From the IMG/VR virus record IMGVR_UViG_3300033149_003773, positions 1 to 52,211 of that record: 52,211 bases of DNA; one strand, 5' to 3'. Position 1 is the stretch's first letter; each line of letters starts with the position of its first letter. The DNA is from a virus. A model generated the notes under the pieces. The model did not search any database and was not told the origin of the DNA. It saw nothing but the letters and a program-made list of their open reading frames with translations. A program made the translations under genes and the position numbers. Positions 16,649 through 22,767 of this stretch are shown in pieces.

Positions 16649-16951
16649 ATGAAAAGAAAACTCAAGGATAAGATCATAAAAGTTGAATCGATTAAAAAGT
16701 TTAATGTTTACACAGATTTAGGTATATCGGATCCTGGGGATCTTAAGTATCTTGAGAATGTTGAGATATACGATACATGGGATCAGTTGAAGCAATCTTT
16801 TGCTGATTTTGTTCAACGAATTTATGGCTTGTCGGATTTCGTCATGAAATACTTCGATATGGATTCGTATCTATACGACGGTATATTGGAACATGATTTT
16901 GAGATATATTATCTTGAATTTACTTGTCAATATGTTATTATTTATCAATAA
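16649..16951 (+). CDS. Hypothetical small protein
   Basis: A 100-residue protein starting MKRKLKDKIIKVESIKKFNV: a basic N-terminus, then acidic and aromatic residues (LENVEIYDTWDQLKQSF, FDMDSYLYDG, DFEIYYLEF). ATG 16649 follows AAAGGGG; an ATG at 16577 lies inside the spacer repeat and has no Shine-Dalgarno. No family recognised. Confidence 0.6.
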   Translation: MKRKLKDKIIKVESIKKFNVYTDLGISDPGDLKYLENVEIYDTWDQLKQSFADFVQRIYGLSDFVMKYFDMDSYLYDGILEHDFEIYYLEFTCQYVIIYQ

Positions 16952-16976
16952 TTTTTTGAAAGGGGGGCGGTAAGCA

Positions 16977-17240
16977 ATGGGAAAGATTACCAGAGAGAGC
17001 GAGAAAAAAATTAATATGGTTAAGCTGGAACTTGAGAATCTTAGCAACGTTCAGAGTGAGAACTTGAGAACTTTGACTAATGTTATTTCAAAACTGGAGT
17101 CAAGAGATGAAAACGAGCTTGAGAAAATGATTATTAAGAGCTGTTTAGAACTTGAGAATTTAAGGGATATTCACGAGATCATTTTGAAAAAGCTTAATAA
17201 CGTTGTTCTAAAATTACAAAGCATGATAAAGGAGTGGTAG
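16977..17240 (+). CDS. Coiled-coil small protein containing spacer-repeat units
   Basis: An 87-residue, almost wholly helical protein with heptad-like Leu/Asn spacing. Its codons include four units of the same TTGAGAA word found in the intergenic spacers, read as Leu-Glu-Asn-Leu (LELENLSN, SENLRTL, ENELEKM, LELENLRD). ATG 16977 follows AGGGGGGCGG. It may have arisen from, or seeded, the spacer repeat. It overlaps the leader of the next gene. Function unknown. Confidence 0.55.
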   Translation: MGKITRESEKKINMVKLELENLSNVQSENLRTLTNVISKLESRDENELEKMIIKSCLELENLRDIHEIILKKLNNVVLKLQSMIKEW

Positions 17241-17242
17241 AG

Positions 17243-17731
17243 ATGTTTGAGAAAATTTCATCGTTAGATTATATAACATTTTATAAATGCAATGAAGGAG
17301 TAAGGTTAAAAGATTTTCAATTGTATATAAAAAGTAATGAGCCAGGCACGTTGCGTTTGCCGTGTCCTGGTGAGATGGAATTTGATGCCATTAATAAACA
17401 ATTGTTTTTTATACCTGATTTTAATTCAAAGAAAAAGCTTGTCATACTACAAGTAATTGGTTTTGATTTTTTCATTGACATTACCAGTGCTGTTAATGCA
17501 AATGTATACAGCATATTTGATGAAAAAATGATTAGAAAAATAGACGCTTGGGGTGGAAAAAATGTTAAACACTTGTATGCTTTTATATGTGATAGCAATA
17601 TTGTGTATTTTGAGACTGTGGAAACTGTGAAAAATAAGGAAATTGTTAATGGTTGGATTATCGGGGTGTTTGGCTTTAATGAGGTTCAGTTATTTAAAAT
17701 ACCTCGTATTTTAGAAAAAAGGGAGGAGTGA
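17243..17731 (+). CDS. Hypothetical protein
   Basis: A 162-residue protein starting MFEKISSLDYITFYKCNEGV, mostly beta strand by pattern (LVILQVIGFDFFIDIT, HLYAFICDSNIVYFETVE, GWIIGVFGFNEVQLF). No signal peptide or known motif. ATG 17243 follows GGAGTGGTAG. Its stop is six bases before the next ATG and overlaps that gene's Shine-Dalgarno GGGAGGAG, so the pair is coupled. Confidence 0.6.
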   Translation: MFEKISSLDYITFYKCNEGVRLKDFQLYIKSNEPGTLRLPCPGEMEFDAINKQLFFIPDFNSKKKLVILQVIGFDFFIDITSAVNANVYSIFDEKMIRKIDAWGGKNVKHLYAFICDSNIVYFETVETVKNKEIVNGWIIGVFGFNEVQLFKIPRILEKREE

Positions 17732-17737
17732 GTGAAA

Positions 17738-18205
17738 ATGGGTAAAAGTATTATTAAAAAGGAAGGGTTTTATTATGACATTTTGGATTCAAGGCTTGCC
17801 GTTACTTTGCCGAGGAATAATAGAACGTACGGGGTACCAAGGGACATTACTGAGATCGAGGAAATTAAAAGTTTTCTTGTTAATTTTACTAAGAAACTGG
17901 TTGAGAAAAAAGAAAAACCGATGGTTATCGTACGGGTTGAGGATAAGGATAATACTAAAACAATCAACAGGGTATCATTTAGAATACTTTTAGTTGATTA
18001 TGAGATAATCATTAAAAACGTCTATTGTGGCGGTGTTTGGGGCATGGATAGGATTTTTTCAGTGCTTTACAACTTCGAGGATCTTCTTAGTCGCATTACA
18101 TTTGGAGATTATAATAGTTTTGATCATTATTCTGATTACAGTCTAAGCAATAATTATAAGTTACTTAGTGATATGTTTTATTATATTAAATATGAAGAAG
18201 ATTAG
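17738..18205 (+). CDS. Hypothetical protein
   Basis: A 155-residue protein starting MGKSIIKKEGFYYDILDSRL. It has beta strands (MVIVRVEDKDN, VSFRILLVDYEIIIKNVYC) and a Tyr/Asp/Asn-rich C-terminal part. ATG 17738 follows GGGAGGAG. No family recognised. Hairpin H6 lies about 20 bases after its stop. Confidence 0.6.
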   Translation: MGKSIIKKEGFYYDILDSRLAVTLPRNNRTYGVPRDITEIEEIKSFLVNFTKKLVEKKEKPMVIVRVEDKDNTKTINRVSFRILLVDYEIIIKNVYCGGVWGMDRIFSVLYNFEDLLSRITFGDYNSFDHYSDYSLSNNYKLLSDMFYYIKYEED

Positions 18206-18225
18206 TAGTAAATGGGAGATCTCTT

Positions 18226-18250
18226 AAGGCATGCTATCATGGCATGCCTT
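18226..18250 (+). terminator. Array hairpin H6
   Basis: AAGGCATGC pairs perfectly with GCATGCCTT (9 bp) around TATCATG. No T-run follows. The core GCATGC word is the same palindrome repeated in the 13.5-13.8 kb region. Confidence 0.55.
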
Positions 18251-18265
18251 CGTTGTGAAACATAT

Positions 18266-18294
18266 AAATTTGAGAATTTAAGAATTTGAGAATG
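18266..18294 (+). repeat. TTGAGAATT spacer repeat
   Basis: AAATTTGAGAATTTAAGAATTTGAGAA-type sequence (two to three units) between hairpin H6 and a GGGAGGG Shine-Dalgarno. Confidence 0.7.
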
Positions 18295-18306
18295 GGAGGG
18301 CTGATT

Positions 18307-18555
18307 ATGACTAAGTCTATAAACGAAGAATTTGAGGAATGGTTGCAAAGTAAAAATACTAAAATAGCTGATAGGTGTCTTGAGAAACTCAATGAGGATA
18401 TTCTGGATTTGTGGGAAGATGAAGATACCAGATATGTTGAAATATCTGAGGTGTCAAGTCATAAACCTATACCAAATTATTTGTTTCACCAAGTGCTGAG
18501 GTTTATAAAAGCAACGAATAGGTGGAGTGTATTCGATGGTATTTTGAAACATTAG
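18307..18555 (+). CDS. Hypothetical small acidic protein
   Basis: An 82-residue acidic protein starting MTKSINEEFEEWLQSKN. It is helical, with a Trp/Asp/Glu-rich middle (LDLWEDEDTRYVEISEV). Acidic small phage proteins often mimic DNA or bind host factors, but no motif shows that here. ATG 18307 follows GGGAGGGCTGATT. It is the last plus-strand gene before a bidirectional terminator. Confidence 0.6.
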   Translation: MTKSINEEFEEWLQSKNTKIADRCLEKLNEDILDLWEDEDTRYVEISEVSSHKPIPNYLFHQVLRFIKATNRWSVFDGILKH

Positions 18556-18581
18556 GACTTTTTGAAATTTGAGAATTTAAG

Positions 18582-18616
18582 AAAAAAAGAGCCCGACTGA
18601 TGTCGGGTTCTTTTTT
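18582..18616. terminator. Bidirectional Rho-independent terminator
   Basis: AAAAAAAGAGCCCGAC, loop TGAT, GTCGGGTTCTTTTTT: a GC-rich stem flanked by A-run and T-run, so it works on both strands. It separates the plus-strand array from the two convergent minus-strand genes. Confidence 0.85.
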
Positions 18617-18630
18617 ATGCTTTATATATT

Positions 18631-18891
18631 TTATTCTGGAAGGTGGACATATAGCTGTTTATAGTTGTTTCTGCTTCGATAAATGCCATAATAAGTCCTT
18701 AAAGTGTTTCTCATGGAACGGTGCATGACGTTAATGAGGCTTTTTCGCTGGTTGATAGTTTTACGTCTCGACTCGAGGATCAAAAGGAAAAACTCGTTTA
18801 TAATGTCCTCTCGTTCTTTGTTGAGAATTGCCCTGATCCCCTTTGGGTATCTTGTCAAAGCAGTATAGAATAATTGTTCAACCTTTGTCAT
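18631..18891 (-). CDS. Possible sigma factor region 2-like small protein
   Basis: An 86-residue basic protein. EREDIINEFFLLILES followed by a basic stretch and INVMHRSMRNTLRTYYG resembles the order in ECF sigma region 2 (the EDLxQExFL helix, then the WLxxIARNxxxDxxR helix that melts the -10). Region 4 is absent, so it would be a partial factor or an anti-host decoy. It overlaps the upstream gene by ATGA and is one of few minus-strand genes inside the early region. The sigma reading is inference from pattern only. Confidence 0.45.
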   Translation of the reverse strand: MTKVEQLFYTALTRYPKGIRAILNKEREDIINEFFLLILESRRKTINQRKSLINVMHRSMRNTLRTYYGIYRSRNNYKQLYVHLPE

Positions 18892-19199
18892 TTATTTACC
18901 CCCTTCCATTTGTAACTGCCTGAGATTTTGTTGATGAGCCAGCGGTTGCCTTCGTCGTCGCGTGCTTCGATCCAACAACTGTTTGAAGAGTCTTTAATTT
19001 CTTCAATGATTACAATGTCGTCTGGAACAGAATCTTTGCTAATACCGCACTTTTCTGCCCCAGAAAACATAGTCTTGTACATGATTGCGATTGTAAATTC
19101 TTCGTCGGTAGCACCAAAGCGTTCTAAGTCTCTTATTAAAACACCGCTACGTTCACCGCTACGCTTGTTCTTGAATGTCATCATCCTGAACCTTTCCAT
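18888..19199 (-). CDS. Hypothetical small protein, partner of the region 2-like gene
   Basis: A 103-residue protein starting MERFRMMTFKNKRSGERSG. ATG 19199 follows GGGAGTG; an upstream ATG at 19217 lacks a good Shine-Dalgarno. The C-terminal half (CWIEARDDEGNRWLINKISG) has beta strands and weakly recalls the end of the protein at 22185-22442 (CAWDKYGCAWGISNL). It is translationally coupled to the next gene. Function unknown. Confidence 0.55.
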   Translation of the reverse strand: MERFRMMTFKNKRSGERSGVLIRDLERFGATDEEFTIAIMYKTMFSGAEKCGISKDSVPDDIVIIEEIKDSSNSCWIEARDDEGNRWLINKISGSYKWKGVNK

Positions 19200-19310
19200 G
19201 CTTTCACTCCCTTTCATGTGTTGTGTAATTTATTGTCTCATATATATATAACATTACCATTGAGGCGATGTAACGACTTGTTTGGATATGATTACATAAA
19301 GATGAATCAC

Positions 19311-19337
19311 TATGTTACAGACTCCCATATAAGTGGA
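19311..19337 (+). promoter_or_regulatory. Conserved leader motif, copy 1
   Basis: TATGTTACAGACTCCC followed by six variable bases and AGTGGAG. The same motif lies at 23227-23254. CTCC and GGAG can pair, which would hide a Shine-Dalgarno. Here it lies 100 bases before the ATG at 19436, with TTGAGAA repeats in between. Confidence 0.55.
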
Positions 19338-19372
19338 GAGGAAAAGAGATGAGAAAGTTGGAAAAGAGGAAT

Positions 19373-19420
19373 ATTGAGAATTGGGAAAGTTTGAGAATTC
19401 GAGAAATTCGAGAATTTAGG
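19373..19420 (+). repeat. TTGAGAATT spacer repeat
   Basis: Units ATTGAGAATTGGG, TTTGAGAATTCGAGAA and TTCGAGAATTTAGG between the conserved leader motif and the next Shine-Dalgarno. Confidence 0.75.
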
Positions 19421-19435
19421 AGAGGAGTGATATTG

Positions 19436-19804
19436 ATGGAAGGCAAGGACAGGATAGTTATAGTTGATGTAACGTACGGGTTTTGCGAAGAGAGGCAAGA
19501 GTTCCGTGCTCTACTCAAAGCCTATATTTCTGAGGAAGACGGACTTTTGCCTGAGATATTTAGAGACAAAAGTGAGGACTTTTGGGGTAGTGCATTGACT
19601 TCAACCTGGGGCTGGAGTTCGGAGGAAAGAGATGGATATCGTTATAATCATAAGGAGTTGTATCATCCTGATCTTGAGTTGTTGAGAGATCAAGTAAAAG
19701 ATTATATTAACGATGAGATTGAGCACTTGAGAGAGGTTGTCCATGCCAATGTTTTGGCACATGCTGAGATTCCAGAGCCAGAGCACTATGAGTTTGTGAT
19801 ATAG
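19436..19804 (+). CDS. Small protein, EHYEFVI family member 1
   Basis: A 122-residue protein, first of three tandem paralogues. Shared parts: an N-terminal strand RIVIVDVTYGF, an ALLKAYI strand, TWGW near the middle, YHPDLELLRDQVKDYINDEI and the C-terminus EPEHYEFVI. The C-terminal helix is amphipathic. ATG 19436 follows GGAGAGGAG. Hairpin H8 overlaps the stop. Function unknown. Confidence 0.7.
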   Translation: MEGKDRIVIVDVTYGFCEERQEFRALLKAYISEEDGLLPEIFRDKSEDFWGSALTSTWGWSSEERDGYRYNHKELYHPDLELLRDQVKDYINDEIEHLREVVHANVLAHAEIPEPEHYEFVI

Positions 19805-19824
19805 CGTGCAGAAATGCGCGCTAT
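19801..19824 (+). terminator. Array hairpin H8
   Basis: ATAGCGTGCA pairs with TGCGCGCTAT (10 bp, one G-T), loop GAAA, a stable tetraloop. The TAG stop codon of the preceding gene is part of the left arm. Same family as H1 and H2; T-run weak. Confidence 0.65.
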
Positions 19825-19844
19825 TACTTGAGGAGGTGCTAACA

Positions 19845-20249
19845 ATGTGTGAGCAAAAAATATTTATAGATGTGGAATATCTTTACATTCCCCGCATTCC
19901 ATATTGTGAAAAAGGAGAGTATAGAGCAACAATTTGGGCGTACATTCCAGAGGCGACAGACGTTTTCGTAAATGGTGTAACACGTCCCATATCTAAACGA
20001 TACCAGAACTCTCATATTGCGTTTTTCACTGAACCCTTGCGTCCTACTTGGGGATGGCGATCTGACGGGTATCGCAACGGCTATCGCTATCAGTACATGA
20101 AAATGTATGAACCTGATCTACAAACGTTGCAACAACGAGTCAAGGAATATATTGATAAAGAGATTGAGAAATTACGAAAAGTGGTTGAACAGAATGTTCT
20201 GGCTGCTCACAAAGTTCCAGAGTCAGAGCATTATGAGTTCGTAATATAG
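19845..20249 (+). CDS. Small protein, EHYEFVI family member 2
   Basis: A 134-residue protein starting MCEQKIFIDVEYLYI. It keeps the family order with an insert near residues 38-60 (DVFVNGVTRPISKRYQNS), then PTWGWRSDGYRNGYRYQ, DLQTLQQRVKEYIDKEI and SEHYEFVI. ATG 19845 follows GGAGGTG. The Gly/Arg/Tyr-rich middle is shared with member 1 (RDGYRYNHK). Function unknown. Confidence 0.7.
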   Translation: MCEQKIFIDVEYLYIPRIPYCEKGEYRATIWAYIPEATDVFVNGVTRPISKRYQNSHIAFFTEPLRPTWGWRSDGYRNGYRYQYMKMYEPDLQTLQQRVKEYIDKEIEKLRKVVEQNVLAAHKVPESEHYEFVI

Positions 20250-20267
20250 AGGGTGTAAATGCCCGCT
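20248..20267 (+). terminator. Array hairpin H9 (decayed)
   Basis: AGAGGG and CCCGCT pair except for one mismatch around TGTAAATG. It holds the place of the H8 hairpin after the paralogous gene and appears to be a drifted copy. Confidence 0.45.
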
Positions 20268-20296
20268 GTTACCTTATTCAGAAAGGAGATGTTAAT

Positions 20297-20665
20297 ATGG
20301 CGTGTGAACAGAGGGTAGTTTTAGTTGATGTGTCTTACCAATTCAGAGCAAGAGAGCGCAGATATGAGGCTATGATTAAGTTTTATATCCCCACTGAGGG
20401 TGAGTATCTTCCAGACATATTTATAGACGAAGATACGGATTTTGCAGGTCGACTTCTCACCTATGAGTGGGGAAAGAGAGCTACAGATCGGGAAGGGTAT
20501 TTAGTTGAGTCGTTGCGTGTCTATGGCAACGACCCAGACGAAGTTAGACAGAATGCTAAGGAAAGAATTGAGAAGGAGATCACACGCCTGCGACAGGTAG
20601 TTGAACACAATATTCTGGCTTCTGTCAGAATCCCAGAACCAGAGCACTACGAGTTCGTTATATAA
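20297..20665 (+). CDS. Small protein, EHYEFVI family member 3
   Basis: A 122-residue protein starting MACEQRVVLVDVSYQF. It keeps the YEAMIKFYIP strand, EWGKR in the TWGW position, EVRQNAKERIEKEITRLRQVVEHNILA and EPEHYEFVI. ATG 20297 follows GAAAGGAGAT. The strict conservation of the last seven residues in all three copies, while the middles differ, suggests the C-terminus contacts a partner. Confidence 0.7.
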   Translation: MACEQRVVLVDVSYQFRARERRYEAMIKFYIPTEGEYLPDIFIDEDTDFAGRLLTYEWGKRATDREGYLVESLRVYGNDPDEVRQNAKERIEKEITRLRQVVEHNILASVRIPEPEHYEFVI

Positions 20666-20670
20666 AAATG

Positions 20671-20688
20671 GGGCTCTAAGAGCCCTGT
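20671..20688 (+). terminator. Array hairpin H10
   Basis: GGGCTC, loop TAA, GAGCCC: a perfect 6-bp stem preceded by an A-run and followed by TGTTCTTG. Sequence differs from the H1/H2 family but the position after the gene is the same. Confidence 0.6.
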
Positions 20689-20710
20689 TCTTGCTTGGAG
20701 ATAAGAAGGA

Positions 20711-20740
20711 TTGAGAAATTTGAGAATTTGAGAAAATCGA
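20711..20740 (+). repeat. TTGAGAATT spacer repeat
   Basis: Three TTGAGAA units between hairpin H10 and the GGGGG Shine-Dalgarno at 20745-20749. Confidence 0.75.
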
Positions 20741-20756
20741 GTAAGGGGGTGTTAAG

Positions 20757-21098
20757 ATAAGAAAAGAAGCATTTGATGATCTCTTATTTGTACGGTCAAA
20801 AGAATATGATATTGATACATTCTTCTTACCAGATTCAGTTAATCCATTAGACGCTGTGTCTTGCAGAAATTATGTGCGTGAACACAAAAATGTGTTGAAG
20901 GGTACTCAAGAGTTATACATTAGTCCGATATATCCGACTTTGATTGTAGAGATAGGTGTTTCTCCAGATACCCACCAACGTTCTTATTGGCTTTGGGTTT
21001 TTAGGGAATATAAATATTCCATAATTAGATTTAAGAAAAGTCCATCATATGATGTAGTACAGAGTGCTATAAAGGAAATCAGAGAATTTGAGAAATAA
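20757..21098 (+). CDS. Small protein, family A member 4, probable ATA start
   Basis: A 113-residue frame with the family A line: SCRNYVREHKN, IVEIGVSP, YWLWVF, YSIIRF, SYDVVQSAI. The only ATG/GTG choice giving the family core is GTG 20856, which has no Shine-Dalgarno and would remove about 33 N-terminal residues. Upstream, the frame is open back to ATA 20757, seven bases after GGGGG; the canonical start is missing because ATG appears as ATA. Either ATA is used or the gene is weakened. The next feature, the tmRNA, begins six bases after its stop. Confidence 0.6.
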   Translation: MRKEAFDDLLFVRSKEYDIDTFFLPDSVNPLDAVSCRNYVREHKNVLKGTQELYISPIYPTLIVEIGVSPDTHQRSYWLWVFREYKYSIIRFKKSPSYDVVQSAIKEIREFEK

Positions 21099-21104
21099 TG
21101 TTAT

Positions 21105-21457
21105 GGGGGCGATCGGTTTCGACGGGTTTGAGCTCCCTCAGGAAGCGAGCCGAGTTTTCACCTACTCGTAAAACAGGGTGAGGCACAAACAAGTGCCAAC
21201 AAAGAACCAGTCGCTGCTTGACGAGAAGAGCAGCCGTCCTTACTGAGTTTGATCGGGGCTCAGTATAGGGCGTAAGATCACCGATCGGGCATCCAAGGTT
21301 TTGCCTTTTCGGCTTTGGATGACATGTTAGAAAAGGCTAAGGTGAATATAACCTGTCCGTGGGTTGTTTCACCTGACATTTAAAACACGGACTGCGCTCG
21401 GAGATGCCTGAGGGTACTCACTCTCGGACGGGGGTTCGATTCCCCCCGCCTCCACCA
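21105..21457 (+). ncRNA. ssrA: Transfer-messenger RNA (tmRNA)
   Basis: A 353-base complete tmRNA. The 5' end GGGGGCG pairs with CGCCTCC before ACCA (one G-T pair), and the CCA is encoded. The T-arm reads GGGGGTTCGATTCCCCC, and the D-loop region GGTTTCGACGGG is typical. The tag frame starts at GCC 21195 and reads ANKEPVAA, with TGA at 21219-21221. It rescues stalled ribosomes by adding the tag for proteolysis. By memory, tag and core sequence are close to those of Thermotoga. It is whole, not a 3' fragment left by integration. Confidence 0.95.
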
Positions 21458-21738
21458 GATAAAGCTTTCACAAGGATTGTAATACTACTTGAGTGTCTCG
21501 AGGATTGCCGTAGAGACATTGAGAAGCCCCACGGGATACTTACTACCCTTAAAACGTTTTGAGCTCGCTATGACGATCCTCGCTTTACTGAGAACGATTT
21601 TGAGAAACTGGGAGCTTGAGAATTTGAGAATTTATCAATTTGAGAATTTGGAAAGGAGTGGCGAGAAAGGAGGGAGAAGAAAGTGGATAGGTATTATTGC
21701 ATTTGCCGAGCGTGTGTTCCGAATGTAGGTGGAGGTGA
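21458..21738 (+). other. Non-coding stretch after the tmRNA
   Basis: About 280 bases with no convincing gene; a 79-codon frame here lacks a Shine-Dalgarno and runs through spacer repeats. CGAGGAT near 21500 can pair with ATCCTCG near 21575, and GTCTC with GAGAC inside it, so it may fold. TTGAGAATT repeats occupy about 21600-21650. I see no T-rich terminator for the tmRNA. Confidence 0.4.
21600..21650 (+). repeat. TTGAGAATT spacer repeat
   Basis: TTGAGAAACTGGGAGCTTGAG and AATTTGAGAATTTATCAATT-type units, matching the spacer at 16561-16633 closely (ATCAATTTGAGAA core). Confidence 0.75.
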
Positions 21739-21744
21739 ATGGTT

Positions 21745-21963
21745 ATGTGGATACAAAGTAAAAAGGTGATATTTAATACGAACAATGTGGATTACTACTT
21801 TATATCTTGTTGTGCTGCGAAAAGTGTGGATGGTAAAGATATATATGATGTGTGCATGCACTCCGAGGGGCACGATATAGTTATTTGTAGTTTTGAAAAT
21901 GAAAATGATGCCAAACGTTTTTTAAATAGGATAGCGGATAAATTGAGGGCTTTAAGTTTGTAA
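21745..21963 (+). CDS. Hypothetical small protein
   Basis: A 72-residue protein starting MWIQSKKVIFNTNNVDYYF. It has two adjacent Cys (SCCAAKS) and further Cys and His (DVCMHSEGHD), then a C-terminal helix (NDAKRFLNRIADKLRAL). ATG 21745 lies at a better distance from GGAGGTG than ATG 21739. Metal binding is possible but unproven. Confidence 0.55.
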   Translation: MWIQSKKVIFNTNNVDYYFISCCAAKSVDGKDIYDVCMHSEGHDIVICSFENENDAKRFLNRIADKLRALSL

Positions 21964-21982
21964 GACGAGGAGGGAAAGAGGA

Positions 21983-22198
21983 ATGAAACTTTTTAGAGTT
22001 ATATATAGAAGCGGGACCAAAAGGCATAGAAACGTTGTTGAGGTTATTGCCAGAGATAAAGAACATGCACGCAATAAGATATTATCACGTCATGCGAGTG
22101 AAGCGAAAAGAGGGCTCGAGATTGTGTCTATTGAGCCTATTCGAGATGTCTCGTTGCCAGAACAAGGAAAAAGGAAGGATAAAGATGAGCACAGATAA
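21983..22198 (+). CDS. Hypothetical small basic protein
   Basis: A 71-residue, strongly basic protein starting MKLFRVIYRSGTKRHRN. One strand-helix unit (NVVEVIARDKEHARNKIL) recalls small nucleic-acid-binding folds, followed by a charged, probably disordered tail. ATG 21983 follows GAGGAGGGAAAGAGGA. It overlaps the next gene by 14 bases. Confidence 0.55.
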   Translation: MKLFRVIYRSGTKRHRNVVEVIARDKEHARNKILSRHASEAKRGLEIVSIEPIRDVSLPEQGKRKDKDEHR

Positions 22199-22442
22199 AT
22201 ATTTAGTTGTACTTAAGATTTCACATCTAAATAAAGATATTTTCTTTGGTATTGATAGAAGTCTATTTGAAGAGAATGAAAGTAATTATACTCCAGTTGA
22301 AATAGTTAGATTAGTTAAGATCGTTAAGTCTAACATGGTAACCTGTGCATGGGATAAGTACGGTTGTGCATGGGGGATTTCAAATCTAAATGATGATCAT
22401 ATTTGGGAACGCATGCCAAAATATGATAGGGAGGAGTGGTAA
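22185..22442 (+). CDS. Hypothetical small protein
   Basis: An 85-residue protein starting MSTDKYLVVLKISHLNKD. ATG 22185 follows AAGGAAGG; a longer frame upstream lies wholly within the previous gene. The C-terminal half (VTCAWDKYGCAWGISNL, IWERM) has a Trp/Cys repeat and weakly resembles the minus-strand protein at 18888-19199. Its stop is three bases before the next ATG. Confidence 0.55.
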   Translation: MSTDKYLVVLKISHLNKDIFFGIDRSLFEENESNYTPVEIVRLVKIVKSNMVTCAWDKYGCAWGISNLNDDHIWERMPKYDREEW

Positions 22443-22445
22443 ACT

Positions 22446-22751
22446 ATGAAACATTCAAGAACACCTGTTAAGGCTTTGCTGTATATTATTGATGTTGTAT
22501 ATACTGAAAATGATGATGATTTCATTGTTTGTTATTATGCTGTGATAAAAAATGTGATAGAACATTTAAACGAAAAAGCAAAAAGAAATTTATTACGTGC
22601 TGAATGGAAAGCCCCAATAGCTGAAATTGAGTTTGTTGATTTTCAGGTTTATGATGATTGTATACTTGCTTGCGATAGCCGTGATCGCCTCTGGCTAAAA
22701 AGAAAAGGTTCACTCTGGTGGTTTTCAATGAGCAACGAATTCGTTTATTAA
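22446..22751 (+). CDS. Small protein, family B (paralogue of 15104)
   Basis: A 101-residue protein starting MKHSRTPVKALLYIIDVVY. It shares VKALLY, CYYAVIKNVI, AEWKAPIAEI, DDCILACD, RLWLK and WWF with the gene at 15104-15379. The longer C-terminus (SMSNEFVY) is unique. ATG 22446 follows GGGAGGAGTGG. Function unknown. Confidence 0.65.
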   Translation: MKHSRTPVKALLYIIDVVYTENDDDFIVCYYAVIKNVIEHLNEKAKRNLLRAEWKAPIAEIEFVDFQVYDDCILACDSRDRLWLKRKGSLWWFSMSNEFVY

Positions 22752-22767
22752 AGGAGAGTGAGTTTAG

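Noticed and set aside
21105-21457. attL/attR-type tmRNA fragment marking an integrated prophage
   Set aside because: The tmRNA is complete with both ends, and no integrase is found anywhere in the genome.
21489-21728. 79-codon plus-strand frame after the tmRNA
   Set aside because: It has no Shine-Dalgarno, runs through the TTGAGAATT spacer and has a composition unlike its neighbours.
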